NCBI GenBank assembly: GCA_003116995.1
Contig: BDSL01000050.1
Coordinates: 434,001 to 498,000, forward strand
Direction of reading: 5' to 3'
DNA length: 64,000 nucleotides
Source of the DNA: Yamagishiella unicocca
Taxonomy: Eukaryota > Chlorophyta > Chlorophyceae > Chlamydomonadales > Volvocaceae
Made by a program: the position numbers and the translations under genes. Below the pieces are notes generated by a model, which did not search any database, was not told the origin of the DNA, and saw nothing but the letters and a program-made list of their open reading frames with translations. This document shows positions 22,574 through 32,816 of this stretch, in pieces. Positions within the stretch are counted from its first letter, which is position 1, and each line of letters starts with the position of its first letter.

Positions 22574-24206
22574 AGTCCCACGCTCCCACCACTTTGCCTA
22601 ATACCCGTTTAACCTCTGTGGAACCGTTGCATTTCTATCAATGTGAGCTCGCGAGCAATATATGCGACCAGTCGCCTTGGTTTCCCTCAGAATACTATAC
22701 GCGGCTACGGCGGGCTTTGGAAACGCCGTACCTGCATGAGGTGAGGACGCTCTTTCGTAACGCCCATCAATCCACACACTATCCACGCAACGGTGCAAAC
22801 ATGTCAGCTCATACGGCGGACTAGGCTGTGCTCTACTCAGTTTGGATTTGGACAAGCGCCCTGTAAGGCCGCCTCAATATTATATATTCCCGCCCTTCGT
22901 TGACGGCCCTTGTGAGCCAAAGACTTTGACGGTCGCGGCCGGCATCTTCCACCACCATGGCTCGTGCCAACGGTTTAAGAAGCCAACCTTCAGGCACCTG
23001 GGCCACGCCGGCCCTGTCGGTCGTCCAGGCTCGGCCTTCGGGGTCGCTTGCGGAAACCCAGATGACACTCTTTTGCCATCCTGCTGATTAGGACCAGCGT
23101 TCCACCGCCATGTATCTATCGGTACTTAGTATAGCTGCGTGCCTGTAGATTGCCCGGCGCCTGAGCAGCCAGCACTGACTGCATGCACCACCCCTCACCA
23201 CCCTGCACCATTGCATGCAAGATGCCACGTACGGGCATAGGGCCTTTATCGGCTGGTGGCAGCATTAACCACCAATGAGACATTGGTGCTTGGCTAGCTA
23301 ACTGCCAACGTCATACCAGGTACGCCCGGACAGCTTCTCGAAGTTGGTCCCTACGTCTCTGCCCCTCTTCTGGATACATCTCTTCCTCGCGGATGCCATA
23401 AGGTCAGCACAATGACGGACCTCGGTGGGCGAGCACAGTGCGGGTTTTGGAACATAGGTCTGCGCACTACTGCCTGCACCGGCGTGCGGTCACCACCACC
23501 AAGGCGTTTGCTGGCTGCTACAGCTGGTTTGTCGTACGGTGAGGCATCGGCATGGGCGCCCCCTCTCGTCCTGGGTTTGTCCGAGCTTGCGCCACACCGT
23601 AACATACCAACGTGATCGAATGATCAGCAAGGTCTAGCCCGTCTAGGCGTGCATAGCTAAGCCTCCCGCACCACAGCACGAGCCTCACCCAGCAGGTGTA
23701 AGTACCCCGGACGAATGAACTGTTGGAGCTGGTGGCGCTGCTGTCGATCACTGGTTCCTAACGCGCCTCAATAGCGCCTATTAATCCCAAGCAAAGGCTT
23801 CCGAAAGCAGTACGTACTGGAGACCGAAATCTGCCGAAACCACCACCATTCGTTCATCACGGCACGCTTGACAACGGTACGTCAGATCTGTAACACGCCC
23901 TGAAGATGCACCATGCTTTTACTTGTACTGGAATGCTAGGGATTGTAACAGTTACTACTACCGGCACAGGGACTTCGCCAAATGTCAGGTATGTGCACGT
24001 ACGACCCGCCTCGGCGTTTTTATCACACCGATAAAACCGACGTTTTCCTTTCCAGTGCATGGGGCAGCTGGTGTACTACTGATAGTGGGGCCAATTGTGC
24101 CATTCCCCCCTGAGTGGTTGATGCTGCTGCTCATTCTATGGGCCCTTGGTCGGGGTTTCTGGTGGGTTGCCGTATCTCCCTCTGCCGACTGGGCTTTTCT
24201 TCTCTT

Positions 24207-24272
24207 TCAGTGTCGGGCGATGTGCCCGATGGCTGTACTTTACGGTCTGGGCCCCACTGCAACAGTTACTAC
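24207..24272 (+). repeat. Dispersed core repeat, copy 5
   Basis: TTTCAG is followed by TGTCGGGCGATGTGCCCGATG, TGTACTTTACGGTCTGGGCC and CCACTGCAACAGTTACTACC. About 150 bp upstream matches the long 42-kb element inverted (CCTTGGTCGGGG then TGGTGGGTTGCC), so more than the core is conserved. Confidence 0.65.
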
Positions 24273-24529
24273 CGCGTTGAGCCCTGCTAGGGGTCCGGGC
24301 TTTTTGGGATGAGAGGCGGCTCGTCCCGATGATTGCATCGTTGCGGCGCTTCACTGGTTCGTCGGTTGCTGGGCTGTTAGGTTGGTTGGTTCCTGATAGG
24401 GGAGCCTCTAGTGCAATTCCCCCTGGGGTACTGCTGGCTGCTGCTCTGTGTGCCTACGGCCTGTCGATTTGGTGCTCTGGTGGTTTGCCTTTGTTCCGGT
24501 GCATGTCGGTCTTTGTTTCCTCCGTCTTT

Positions 24530-24602
24530 CTCAGTGTCAGGCGATGCGCCCGATGGTTCTACCTCTTGGTCTGGAACCCACTGTAACCGTTACAACAACC
24601 GA
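24530..24602 (+). repeat. Dispersed core repeat, copy 6
   Basis: TTTCTCAG precedes TGTCAGGCGATGCGCCCGATG, GTTCTACCTCTTGGTCTGGA and ACCCACTGTAACCGTTACAAC. This is the cleanest copy and the best reference. Its frame reads SVSGDAPDGSTSWSGTHCNR, a reading also kept in several other copies. Confidence 0.7.
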
Positions 24603-25114
24603 CAGTACGCCTCGTAAGTCATAACCCGGGAGGAGAGGGCCGCCGTCACATCGCGGAATAGGGGCCCTTCACGAACGCCAGACGGCCTTATTACCCAGGC
24701 AGGGGGCCCACCACTGGGCAAAGATGCAACAGCTGCCTTCCGCTAGAGACCCTTCACGCAGTTTCAACGCCTCGTACCTCGTCACGCACCCGGAGGAGGG
24801 AGCTTTTCTCGCTCAAGCCATAACTAACAGCCGTTTCCCCAGGCACGGGGCCCACCATTGGGCAAAGACGGAAACCCTTCCGCCAGGGACCCTCCACGCA
24901 GGTTCACACCTCTGTCCTTACACTACCCGGACAAACGAAAAAGGGGGCCGCTCGTCACCCCGCGGCAGCAGGAGCCCTTCTCCGGGACAGGCACCTCGCA
25001 AGACGCCCAGGGAAGGATCGATCGGGCCCCTCTCACGGCGCCGGACGTCTGCCACAGCGCGCCATCGCCTCCTTGTGCCGTGCCCTCCACCAGGACGCTT
25101 TCAGCGTGTTGAGA

Positions 25115-25165
25115 CATCGGGTTCTACCTCTTGGTCTGGAACCCACTGTAACCGTTACAATAACA
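25115..25165 (+). repeat. Dispersed core repeat, copy 7 (3' half)
   Basis: GTTCTACCTCTTGGTCTGGA and ACCCACTGTAACCGTTACAATAAC are identical over about 45 bases to the end of copy 6, but the left half is missing. Such high identity between neighbours suggests local duplication. Confidence 0.65.
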
Positions 25166-26557
25166 ACCGGGGTGAGCCTCCCAGCGGCCACGGCAAGCAA
25201 AGAGCCCGCCGGCGCACCGCCTGCCGTGCCCCCCCCCGAGGCCCACGTGTCCCACGTGTTCTAACGCTTGTCGCGCTCCCCTTCCCGCATGCCTCGCGAT
25301 GCCGGCCGTCGGTGACTGCTCCGCACGCCGGCCAGGTGAGTCCCTCAGCCGCGACCGCCGTTTCGAATCTGTATGTTTGCCCTGTGCGCCTGTTTGGCGA
25401 CCGTTAGCTGGCATTAGTTGCCGTTTGTGTCACCACCGCGGTTTCTCCCTCGTAAGGCGGCGCTGGGCCGCGCGGTTCAGCCTACGCGCTAGCACCGGAC
25501 GCACGTCCATGCGAATCGGTGACGTATCTTCTTTCCAAGGTACGATCGGTATCCGGGCTGGCATGGGCCATAGTCGGGCCTGGGTGCATCCCGGTCCCAT
25601 TCGCCGTCCCGGTTATCTGCTTTGCGCTCCACACTATCGCCCACTCGTTTCTTTCCTCCAAATCACCCCCCGTCGCCGAGTCAGTTTTTGCGGCCATCAA
25701 CCCAAGTCCAGCAGCCTGCGCGCGTGTCCAGGTGTCCGAAGGCTATGCACCAGCCAGCTACACTTCCCATGTCGCGTTACCAGTTCTTTTATGTAACCCC
25801 CCGAGGCGCCGAGTGCGGTCCCTCAGTGACTGCGGCACAGCGGGAGCCGGACGCGAAAACTGCCGTCACCTCCTCATGGCGCCGAGCGTGGTCCCTCGAC
25901 GACCACAGCGAGTGGAATCACGACTGGTCCGTCTTTACTAGCTCGTGTCGAAGCTGTAGCCCTAGCGTCGGTGGCGCGCACTGTGTCCCCCTAATCCCGC
26001 CGTGGCCGCCGCCCGCCGCGCGTCGTGGCGTCGGCGTTGGCAGCGGCCGCGCGCTACCCCGTTCGGCAGCTTTTGCAACTCTGGGCACTGGGTCATGATG
26101 TATGTGGGCCTTCTTCGTGCAGTCGTAGCATGTGTGGTTGGACGCCCCAACGTCGCGGTCGCGGAAGATTGCTCAAGTACAAATGCTCGTAACCGTACTT
26201 TGGACTAGCATAGTGTGAACTGGCCTCCTGCCGCAACTGGCCTCCCAGGCTAGCGTGCTGTGTAAACAAGCCGGCCCCATACCAGTTTGCTGGGTGGGAG
26301 GGTGGTCGCGAATGCAAGAGTCAATTTAAGTCACTGTACGGCTACGATGGAGGCTGAGTCTCTGCCGTCTCTTTGGGAATCACCATTATGTCTACCGGTG
26401 CATTGATTCCTTGAACTCCTGTTCAGTACTGTGGCTCACTCCTAATATAGTCATTTTTTATCCAGGAAACACTCCCGCTGCGGTGGGTTATTCCGCCCAA
26501 GGGCAGCAACAATTTTGTACTCGATCTGGGCTTCCCGGACCGCGTTGTACAGCTCGA

Positions 26558-26704
26558 TTCTACCCCGGTTTCGCAGCATTCTACCCCGGTTTCGCAGCAT
26601 TCTACCCCGGTTTCGCAGCATTCTACCCCGGTTTCGCAGCATTCTACCCCGGTTTCGCAGCATTCTACCCCGGTTTCGCAGCATTCTACCCCGGTTTCGC
26701 AGCA
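26558..26704. repeat. 21-bp tandem repeat, 7 copies
   Basis: Seven almost perfect head-to-tail copies of TTCTACCCCGGTTTCGCAGC plus A. It lies 120 bp before the tyrosine-recombinase remnant and keeps a frame reading FYPGFAA. There are no spacers, so it is not a CRISPR array. Confidence 0.95.
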
Positions 26705-26823
26705 TTCTACACTGGTCTCTTCCCTTCTCCTAGGGGAGGTTCCGGCCCAACATGTAGGTGCTGTCTTCAGCTTGTAGCTTGGGCTATTCTGGTCCTGGTC
26801 AGGTGATGGGCTAATCCGGAACG

Positions 26824-28114
26824 GTGCCTTCGTTCACGCAGGCTGCACCACCTGCCACGTTCTCCAGCCTGCAGCTGGCTTCTACCCTGCGCCCCCTGAT
26901 GAGGCCCGCTTCTATAAGCTGTGACAGCGCTGCCGTTTCGGCCACTCGCCAGCGCGGATTGGTGGGTGCGCACTTGCTGCTGCAGCACGCTCTGGCTGAC
27001 AGCACTCGGGATAAGCAGCAATCGGCCGCCCGGGAGCTAGCCACGTGGTTGGTTGAGTTCGGCAACGGCAGCAGCTTGCGTACCTGCAGTCCTGAGGACT
27101 TGCTCATCTACATCATGGAGCATTGGCTGCCCACTCACCGGGGTCGGAAGCGCGCGCGACGATGGTTTGTGTGGATGGCCCTTCTGCTGCCCTCAAGTCG
27201 CACCTGTCACACCTGTCCGGGTTTCTCACCCGGCTCGGCCGTACCGGACCGTACTGCGAGTCGTCTGGTCAGGGCAATCCGTGCGAGTCCGTGTGGGTCT
27301 CCGACTTCCGTAAGGCATACCAGAGATTGTTCATGCTGGACGGCTATGAGGAGCACTCGGCGGTGCCCCTGACGGTGGAGAAATATCAGCAGCTGGTTGC
27401 TTACTTGTGGGCGCAAGCAGAGGCCGCCACTACCATTCTCGACACCTTGCTGATCTTGCGAGACCTGCTCTGCTCCCAGTACATGTGGGCCAGCGCGCAG
27501 CGGGGACACGATGTCGGCAAGCTGGGCCTGGCGGACTTCGTGGACCCAGCTGACATCCGCCGACCCTTTGGTGGTTTCCCGCTGCTGGCGCCCGCCCTTT
27601 GGCCAGCGGGCTATCACGGTCCGGTGTTGTCCGTCGCGCAGCGGGGTACTAAGGCTAGCCGAGTCAGCCGGGCGTCTCCCGTCTACCTGTACCCCATGCC
27701 CGGCCAGCCGACATTATGTTTCGTGTATACCCTGGCTTATTACATGGCTATGGCCAGCCGCCCCGACGCCCCGGAGGGTAGCGCCGTCACAGACCACCTG
27801 TTCCGTCCGCTGAACAGCGATCGGCGCAGCTTCAAACCCGCTCCTATCAGCAGCGCTGCTCTGGGCGCCCGCCTCCGCCTTCACCTCATGCATGCTCTCC
27901 GGTGCCTACTCGGGCGAAACCAACCATAGCTTCCACCATAGCTTCCGCCGAGGTTCCCTACAGTATTCCGCTTCATTCGCAGGGTGCGGGCATGGATGCC
28001 CTGTACGCCCAGAGCCCACTCCGCACCGAGGCCATGCTGAAGCGGTACCTGGACCCCAACCGCCACCAGGATTCGCGCAGTGTCCACAGCCGCACTCAGC
28101 CGTCTCCCGAATGA
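26824..28114 (+). pseudogene. Degenerate tyrosine recombinase (DIRS/TOC- or Crypton-type)
   Basis: The coding signal runs left to right but switches frame three times, near 27150, 27885 and 27980. The first part (26824-27150) gives an N-terminal helical core-binding region (LLQHALADSTRDKQQSAARE, DLLIYIMEHWLPTHRG). The second (to about 27885) gives ALKSHLSHLSGFLTRLG, SVWVSDFRKAYQRLFMLDG and LLILRDLLCSQYMWASAQRG, where the Arg after AQ is the likely first catalytic residue. The third gives the H-x-x-R box (HHSFRRG), and the last gives LKRYLDPNRHQ with the candidate nucleophile Tyr. This order is that of tyrosine recombinases in algal DIRS/TOC-type or Crypton-type transposons. No reverse transcriptase is visible nearby, so I cannot choose between these classes. 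A 12-bp tandem duplication (CATAGCTTCCAC/G) sits beside the HxxR box. Confidence 0.65.
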
Positions 28115-28940
28115 CACGGTTTAGCCGCATGTGGGGTGGGCGGGTGGCTTTCTTCGCGCCTAGCTCGGTACTTCTGTGCCTCATACGTATATCACCTCTG
28201 TCGTTCATTAGTGTATGTGGGGCCATGTATGCGCAGTGGTGCACGCACTGAGCCTGCTGCCGCTGCTTTTCCGCACCTTCCGTACATCTGTACGGCCTAG
28301 GCCGAGCACTTCAACCATGCTCATTCCTCGAGGGACTGAGGAAGTGCAGGCATCGTGGCTCTGGGCCGAGTGAGGCGTGTAGAGAATTAAAAAGCAAAAA
28401 GAACGAAGCTTCAGCAGACGTGGGGCCACCAAGCGCCACACAAAATCCTGCGCCCAACTGAATATAGTCCTGAATAACTTCGTCCGGCACCGCGCCCTTG
28501 TGCGTAACTGCCGTTTCTGAAGTGCGGCTACGTTGGAAGGCCAACATGCTATGGCAGCGGCCAAGGAGTGGCTCTGCTGGCGCTTGCTGCCCCACTGAGC
28601 TAAACCGCCCCAGGCGCTCCGGAACCGAGGGGTCGTACGAATAACCAAATAGGTCAGAGCAACTAACACTACTGGAAACCCAAACAGGTGCGTGGGGACG
28701 GACCGCGCCGCCTCAACGCTCCTTCAATCCCAATATATGAGCGCGCGCGTGGCTTTCGCTCGGCTTTCGGTGCAGCAGCAGAAGGCGGAGGTACGTAAGA
28801 AAGGGACAGCAGCAAGGGAAAGTGGATGAGCTAGAGGCTATCTAAGAGCCTTTGGCTCGCCCTATGGCAGCCAAATCGTCGTAAAGGGCTCCTAGGAGTC
28901 GTAACGACGTTACGAGGGTGTTACGACTCCAACGACTGTT
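28115..28940. other. Sequence after the recombinase remnant, nothing recognised
   Basis: A 153-codon minus-strand ORF (28669-28208) exists, but it has no motif I know. The stretch becomes AT-richer and from 28850 grades into repeats rich in CGTAA and TTACG. Confidence 0.4.
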
Positions 28941-29090
28941 TAAGTAGTTAACGTACCTAACGTCTTATAAAGAACTAAAAGCCTCGTAAACAGTTACGAA
29001 CTTAGGATTTTAAACCCTGCTTAAGACGGTATAAGTAGTTAACGTACCTAACGTCTTATAAAGAACTAAAAGCCTCGTAAACAGTTACGA
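28941..29090. repeat. Direct repeat of 59 bp (two identical copies)
   Basis: 28941-28999 and 29032-29090 appear identical (start TAAGTAGTTAACGTACCTAA, end CTCGTAAACAGTTACGA), separated by 32 bp. The surrounding 28880-29120 is built from short TTACGA/TCGTAA inverted motifs and is much AT-richer than the satellite that follows. Confidence 0.85.
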
Positions 29091-29216
29091 GTTACGACTC
29101 GTAAGACCCTTACGAGCACTATTATGAATGGTGTTATGACGCATTGAGGCGGATGCCATTATCAGAGATTTCATTCGTTACACGGTGGCCTGTCGTCATC
29201 TAACACTGCGGTAGAC

Positions 29217-30186
29217 CGGACCGGTCTACCAGGGTCTACCGCCGCCCTTGGCGGGTACACCGGTCTATCTCGACCGGCCCGGTCTACCTCTCGCTGCACT
29301 TTACCGGCTCGGTCTAACTCTATCTGCCCATAACCGGCCCGGTCTCGCGGCCCTCGACGGGCCCGGTCTACCTCTCGCTGCACTTCATCACCGGCCCGGT
29401 CTAACTCTATCTGCCCAAAACCGGCCCGGTCTCGCGGCCCTCGACCGGCCCGGTCTACCTCTCGCTGCCCTTCACCGGCCCGGTCTAACTCTATCTGCCC
29501 AAAACCGGCCCGGTCTCGCGGCCCTCGACGGGCCCGGTCTACCTCTCGCTGCACTTCATCACCGGCCCGGTCTAACTCTGCCCATAACCGGCCCGGTCTC
29601 GCGGCCCTCGACCGGCCCGGTCTACCTCTCGCTGCACTTCACCGGCTCGGTCTAACTCTATCTGCCCATAACCGGCCCGGTCTCGCGGCCCTCGACCGGC
29701 CCGGTCTACCTCTCGCTGCACTTCACCGGCTCGGTCTAACTCTATCTGCCCATAACCGGCCCGGTCTCGCGGCCCTCGACGGGCCCGGTCTACCTCTCGC
29801 TGCACTTCATCACCGGCCCGGTCTAACTCTATCTGCCCATAACCGGCCCGGTCTCGCGGCCCTCGACGGGCCCGGTCTACCTCTCGCTGCACTTCATCAC
29901 CGGCCCAGTCTAACTCTGCCCATAACCGGCCCGGTCTCGCGGCCCTCGACCGGCCCGGTCTACCTCTCGCTGCACTTCACCGGCTCGGTCTAACTCTATC
30001 TGCCCATAACCGGCCCGGTCTCGCGGCCCTCGACCGGCCCGGTCTACCTCTCGCTGCCCTTCACCGGCCCGGTCTAACACTACTGCCCATAACCGGCCCG
30101 GTCTCGCGGCTCTTGACCGGCCCGGTCTACCTCTCGCTGCCCTTCACCGGCCCGGTCTAACACTACTGCCCATAACCGGCCCGGTC
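29217..30186. repeat. Satellite of ~85-96-bp units built on ACCGGCCCGGTCT
   Basis: About ten units. Each contains three copies of the near-palindrome ACCGGCCCGGTCT separated by AACTCTATCTGCCCATA, CGCGGCCCTCG and ACCTCTCGCTGCACTTC. Variants have GGGCCCGG in place of CGGCCCGG, or TCATCACC in place of TCACC. On the minus strand most units keep one frame reading DRAGRGPRDRAGYGQIEL and QREV. Stops appear where ATCTGCCC is shortened to CTGCCC and where CACTACTGCCC replaces it. Confidence 0.9.
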
Positions 30187-30235
30187 TACCGCATCCCACG
30201 ACGCCTAGCAGTAACGAGGCTAGCAGGCAGACGAC

Positions 30236-31205
30236 CTGCACGGGCACCCTGAGGTGCTCCAGCACCACGTCCACCATGGCTTTCACTGCGGCCTCCACCA
30301 GCAAGAAGTACGCCAGTTGACGGAGCAGAACCTGAGTACACACAGTAGTGTTATGTGTGTCATTTTTTATGTAAGGGTGTCCGTTTTATACCACAATTTC
30401 ATTCTTACCAGCAACTGGTTGGCTCCCTCCTGCCTTTGGCACCGGTGCCTTTTCGCCGCCTAGTGGAACGCCTGCCGTAACAATGAAAATTTTGTTGTAT
30501 AGTTCGCAAGGAATAGTACGCCGTGGATGCATAATACATTCGCACCTTTAGCGGGGCCTTTCAGGCCTGCAAGGACCCCGTAGTCCACTTGACATACCTG
30601 CCTGCGCTGGCGGCGCCCCCCTGAATGTCGTGTACATAAGGGACATGGTGATATCAAAAACTGTTCATGATGCATCCTATCATGCAGGGTTTCTTACCAT
30701 CGGATAACGGTGCGTACAGAGGTGCCACATCATCATCGTCTGCGGGATACAGTAGTCGTCTGGATTTCCATAAGCGCCGAATTGTCCAGCCGTGGCATCG
30801 ACATTGTAGCCCGGCGGCACGAGCCCACCTGCGAAAAATTAAAAGCCCACCGGTTAATAGTAGGGAATGGATGAGGTCTCCGTAATCCCGCCACCTAGGA
30901 CGTCCTCATGTTGGACATTACCCGAGACCCCTTTTGTAACACATTCACTTCAACCGTTAAATTTTCAAAACTATAAAAGATGTGATACGTGTCATGATGT
31001 TGGGTAGAGGTCTCCTTCATTACTCACATGGTGGCTGCGGCTGCTGCAGCTGTTCCACAACTGCCTCGTTGACAAGTGACGCCATTTCGTCGCCTGTAAG
31101 ACATGAAGACTTCATGATTCGTTGCGCCAATGGGGAAGGGGGATGGGACGGCATAGGGGACCTACCCACACTCTCGGGCGCCGGCGGTCGGTTACTCGTA
31201 TGCAA
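30236..31205 (-). CDS. Unidentified spliced gene, internal exons (partial)
   Basis: Minus-strand exons 31205-31166, 31093-31028, 30828-30698 and 30331-30236 have good acceptors (ATTCAG, TTACAG, TTCGCAG, ACTCAG) and donors (GTAGGT, GTGAGT, GTAAGA, GTCGTC). Their phases join into one open frame of 111 codons. It reads NRPPAPESVGDEMASLVNEA, then EQLQQPQPPCGLVPPGYNVD, then GAYGNPDDYCIPQTMMMWHL, then VLLRQLAYFLLVEAAVKAMV. The last exon is a hydrophobic/amphipathic helix. I recognise no family. If the last donor is not used, the frame runs on into the satellite at 30186. The first and last exons of the gene are not identified. Confidence 0.5.
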
Positions 31206-32816
31206 CTGAATGAATGTATATATGTTTGTCGCCTTCGATCGGCCTTCGGTCAAGTAAAGCGTTGTAACCACGATGATCCACGCGTATACTGTACAAGCGA
31301 TGTTTACCTTACTGTAAGTAGTACAATTCTCAATGGCAACAGCTCACATAGCCCTTTCCAATGACCTTGCGCCCCGCGCGTATCCTTTATTTTTTATTTG
31401 TTGCTCGCTCGAATTACATGCTTCCATGCGTTATTGCGTGGTCACTCGCCGTCATTGTACGACATTGTCGCATGCATGTATGATGCACCGCGCGGCGGCA
31501 GCACAGCGGGCGCAGCGTGGGCGTTTCGTATTATTAGTCGCTAGCTAGTAAGTGAGGGGGCGAATCGCGATTCGCCATCGTCATCAACGCTCAAGGCGCA
31601 TCGTGCTGCTGTTACTGCAGTAACGTGTGGGTTCTTCTTTCTGTCAATCGGGGCTGCGCCGTCATGGGAAAGTAAGGCGGCGGGGTGTCCTGTTCTCCCT
31701 GTGCGTGCCTGCTGACTCCATCCTCTTACCTCGCTCGTGCGTGCGTGGCCCCCCCTCTTCTCCTGCCTTCACCCGCCGATTTTATGGAAACGATAATAAC
31801 ATTGCTTATTTATATTTACCGCTACGTCCACGCACGTTGGAACTTCTCGTCAAGTAAGCCAGTCGGCGATCCCGCCGGACGGAGTTACTTGTTCCCGATA
31901 AAGTTGCCAATACAGGTACAGCAGGTGGACCGGACGTACGGCGGGGGGGGGGGCGGGCGGATTATTACAACGCTCTTTCATTCGTTTACATCAATCAGCC
32001 CTTTCAGGCCTAATAAACCTCCAAGCATACCTGCAAGCCATGTATAAGGACAATGACACGGGAAAAAGTGTCAGTCGGCGGCCTCCGTCGGTCACACGGG
32101 GAACGTGCCTGAACCAGGTGTTGCTGTCTAAGAATGTCGTACGCGATAAAGTGTCGCATACGACATGCCACTCACATACTGTGCTGTTTAATGGATCATG
32201 AGTCGACAGCGACCAAAAAGCGTTTTTAGCGAAGTATGGCCGTTCCCCGTATGAGCAAAGAAGCCTCTCAAGATATGGCCGCTAGGGGGAACTTGCGAGT
32301 AGTGACAGTGACGTACTTGGACGATGTGTGAGAGAATGTATCTTCCTCAATCCTTTGTTCCTTGCATTTCTAAATTGAGCCAGTTGGAGTGTAACGAGCC
32401 GCATTTCATGACGATTACAAGGGACTGGCGGGAAGACGCATTCCTTGGAACTACGCAGAACACTTGATAAGAAATTAACACCTATAAGCTGATTAGGTTA
32501 TGGAATAATGGAGGAGCTGTCACTGTACACCTGGGACCACCCGTACCTTGTGCAAGTATGCAAGTAAACGAACTAACACAGCGCGAAGGAAATGATAAGC
32601 AAGCTTTAATTATTGTTGAAAGGCGCGCTAGATAGCCAGAGGCTGCACAGTAACAGCGAACCGGAGCCCTCGGGTCGGATGGGGCTCTGGGCCGGGGTTG
32701 GAGGGCCGTCGGCAGTAGTGCTGCTACAGAGCTGGCTGGGGGACGCACGGATATCGAGGCCAAGCAACTAATGAAGCTAAGCTGAGCTAAGCTAGGCTAC
32801 GTATATTTGTTTAAGC
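31206..32816. other. AT-richer intergenic or 5' region, nothing recognised
   Basis: Upstream of the unidentified minus-strand gene. It may hold further 5' exons, but I could not join any in frame. ORFs are up to 120 codons (31685-32047) and have no domain. CGTCATCA- and CGATTCGC-like short motifs are the only texture. Confidence 0.4.

Larger units (their letters stand above)
22574..26400. other. Intergenic, no gene recognised
   Basis: This 3.8 kb lies upstream of the WD40 gene. It should contain that gene's promoter just above 22573, but I see no strong element. ORFs do not exceed 227 codons (24724-25407) and none shows a known domain. Three core-repeat copies lie at 24.2, 24.5 and 25.1 kb, and a weak fourth near 23915-23960. 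Confidence 0.45.

Noticed and set aside
26558..26704. CRISPR-like regular repeats
   Set aside because: The 21-bp units are directly adjacent without unique spacers, and the genome is eukaryotic.
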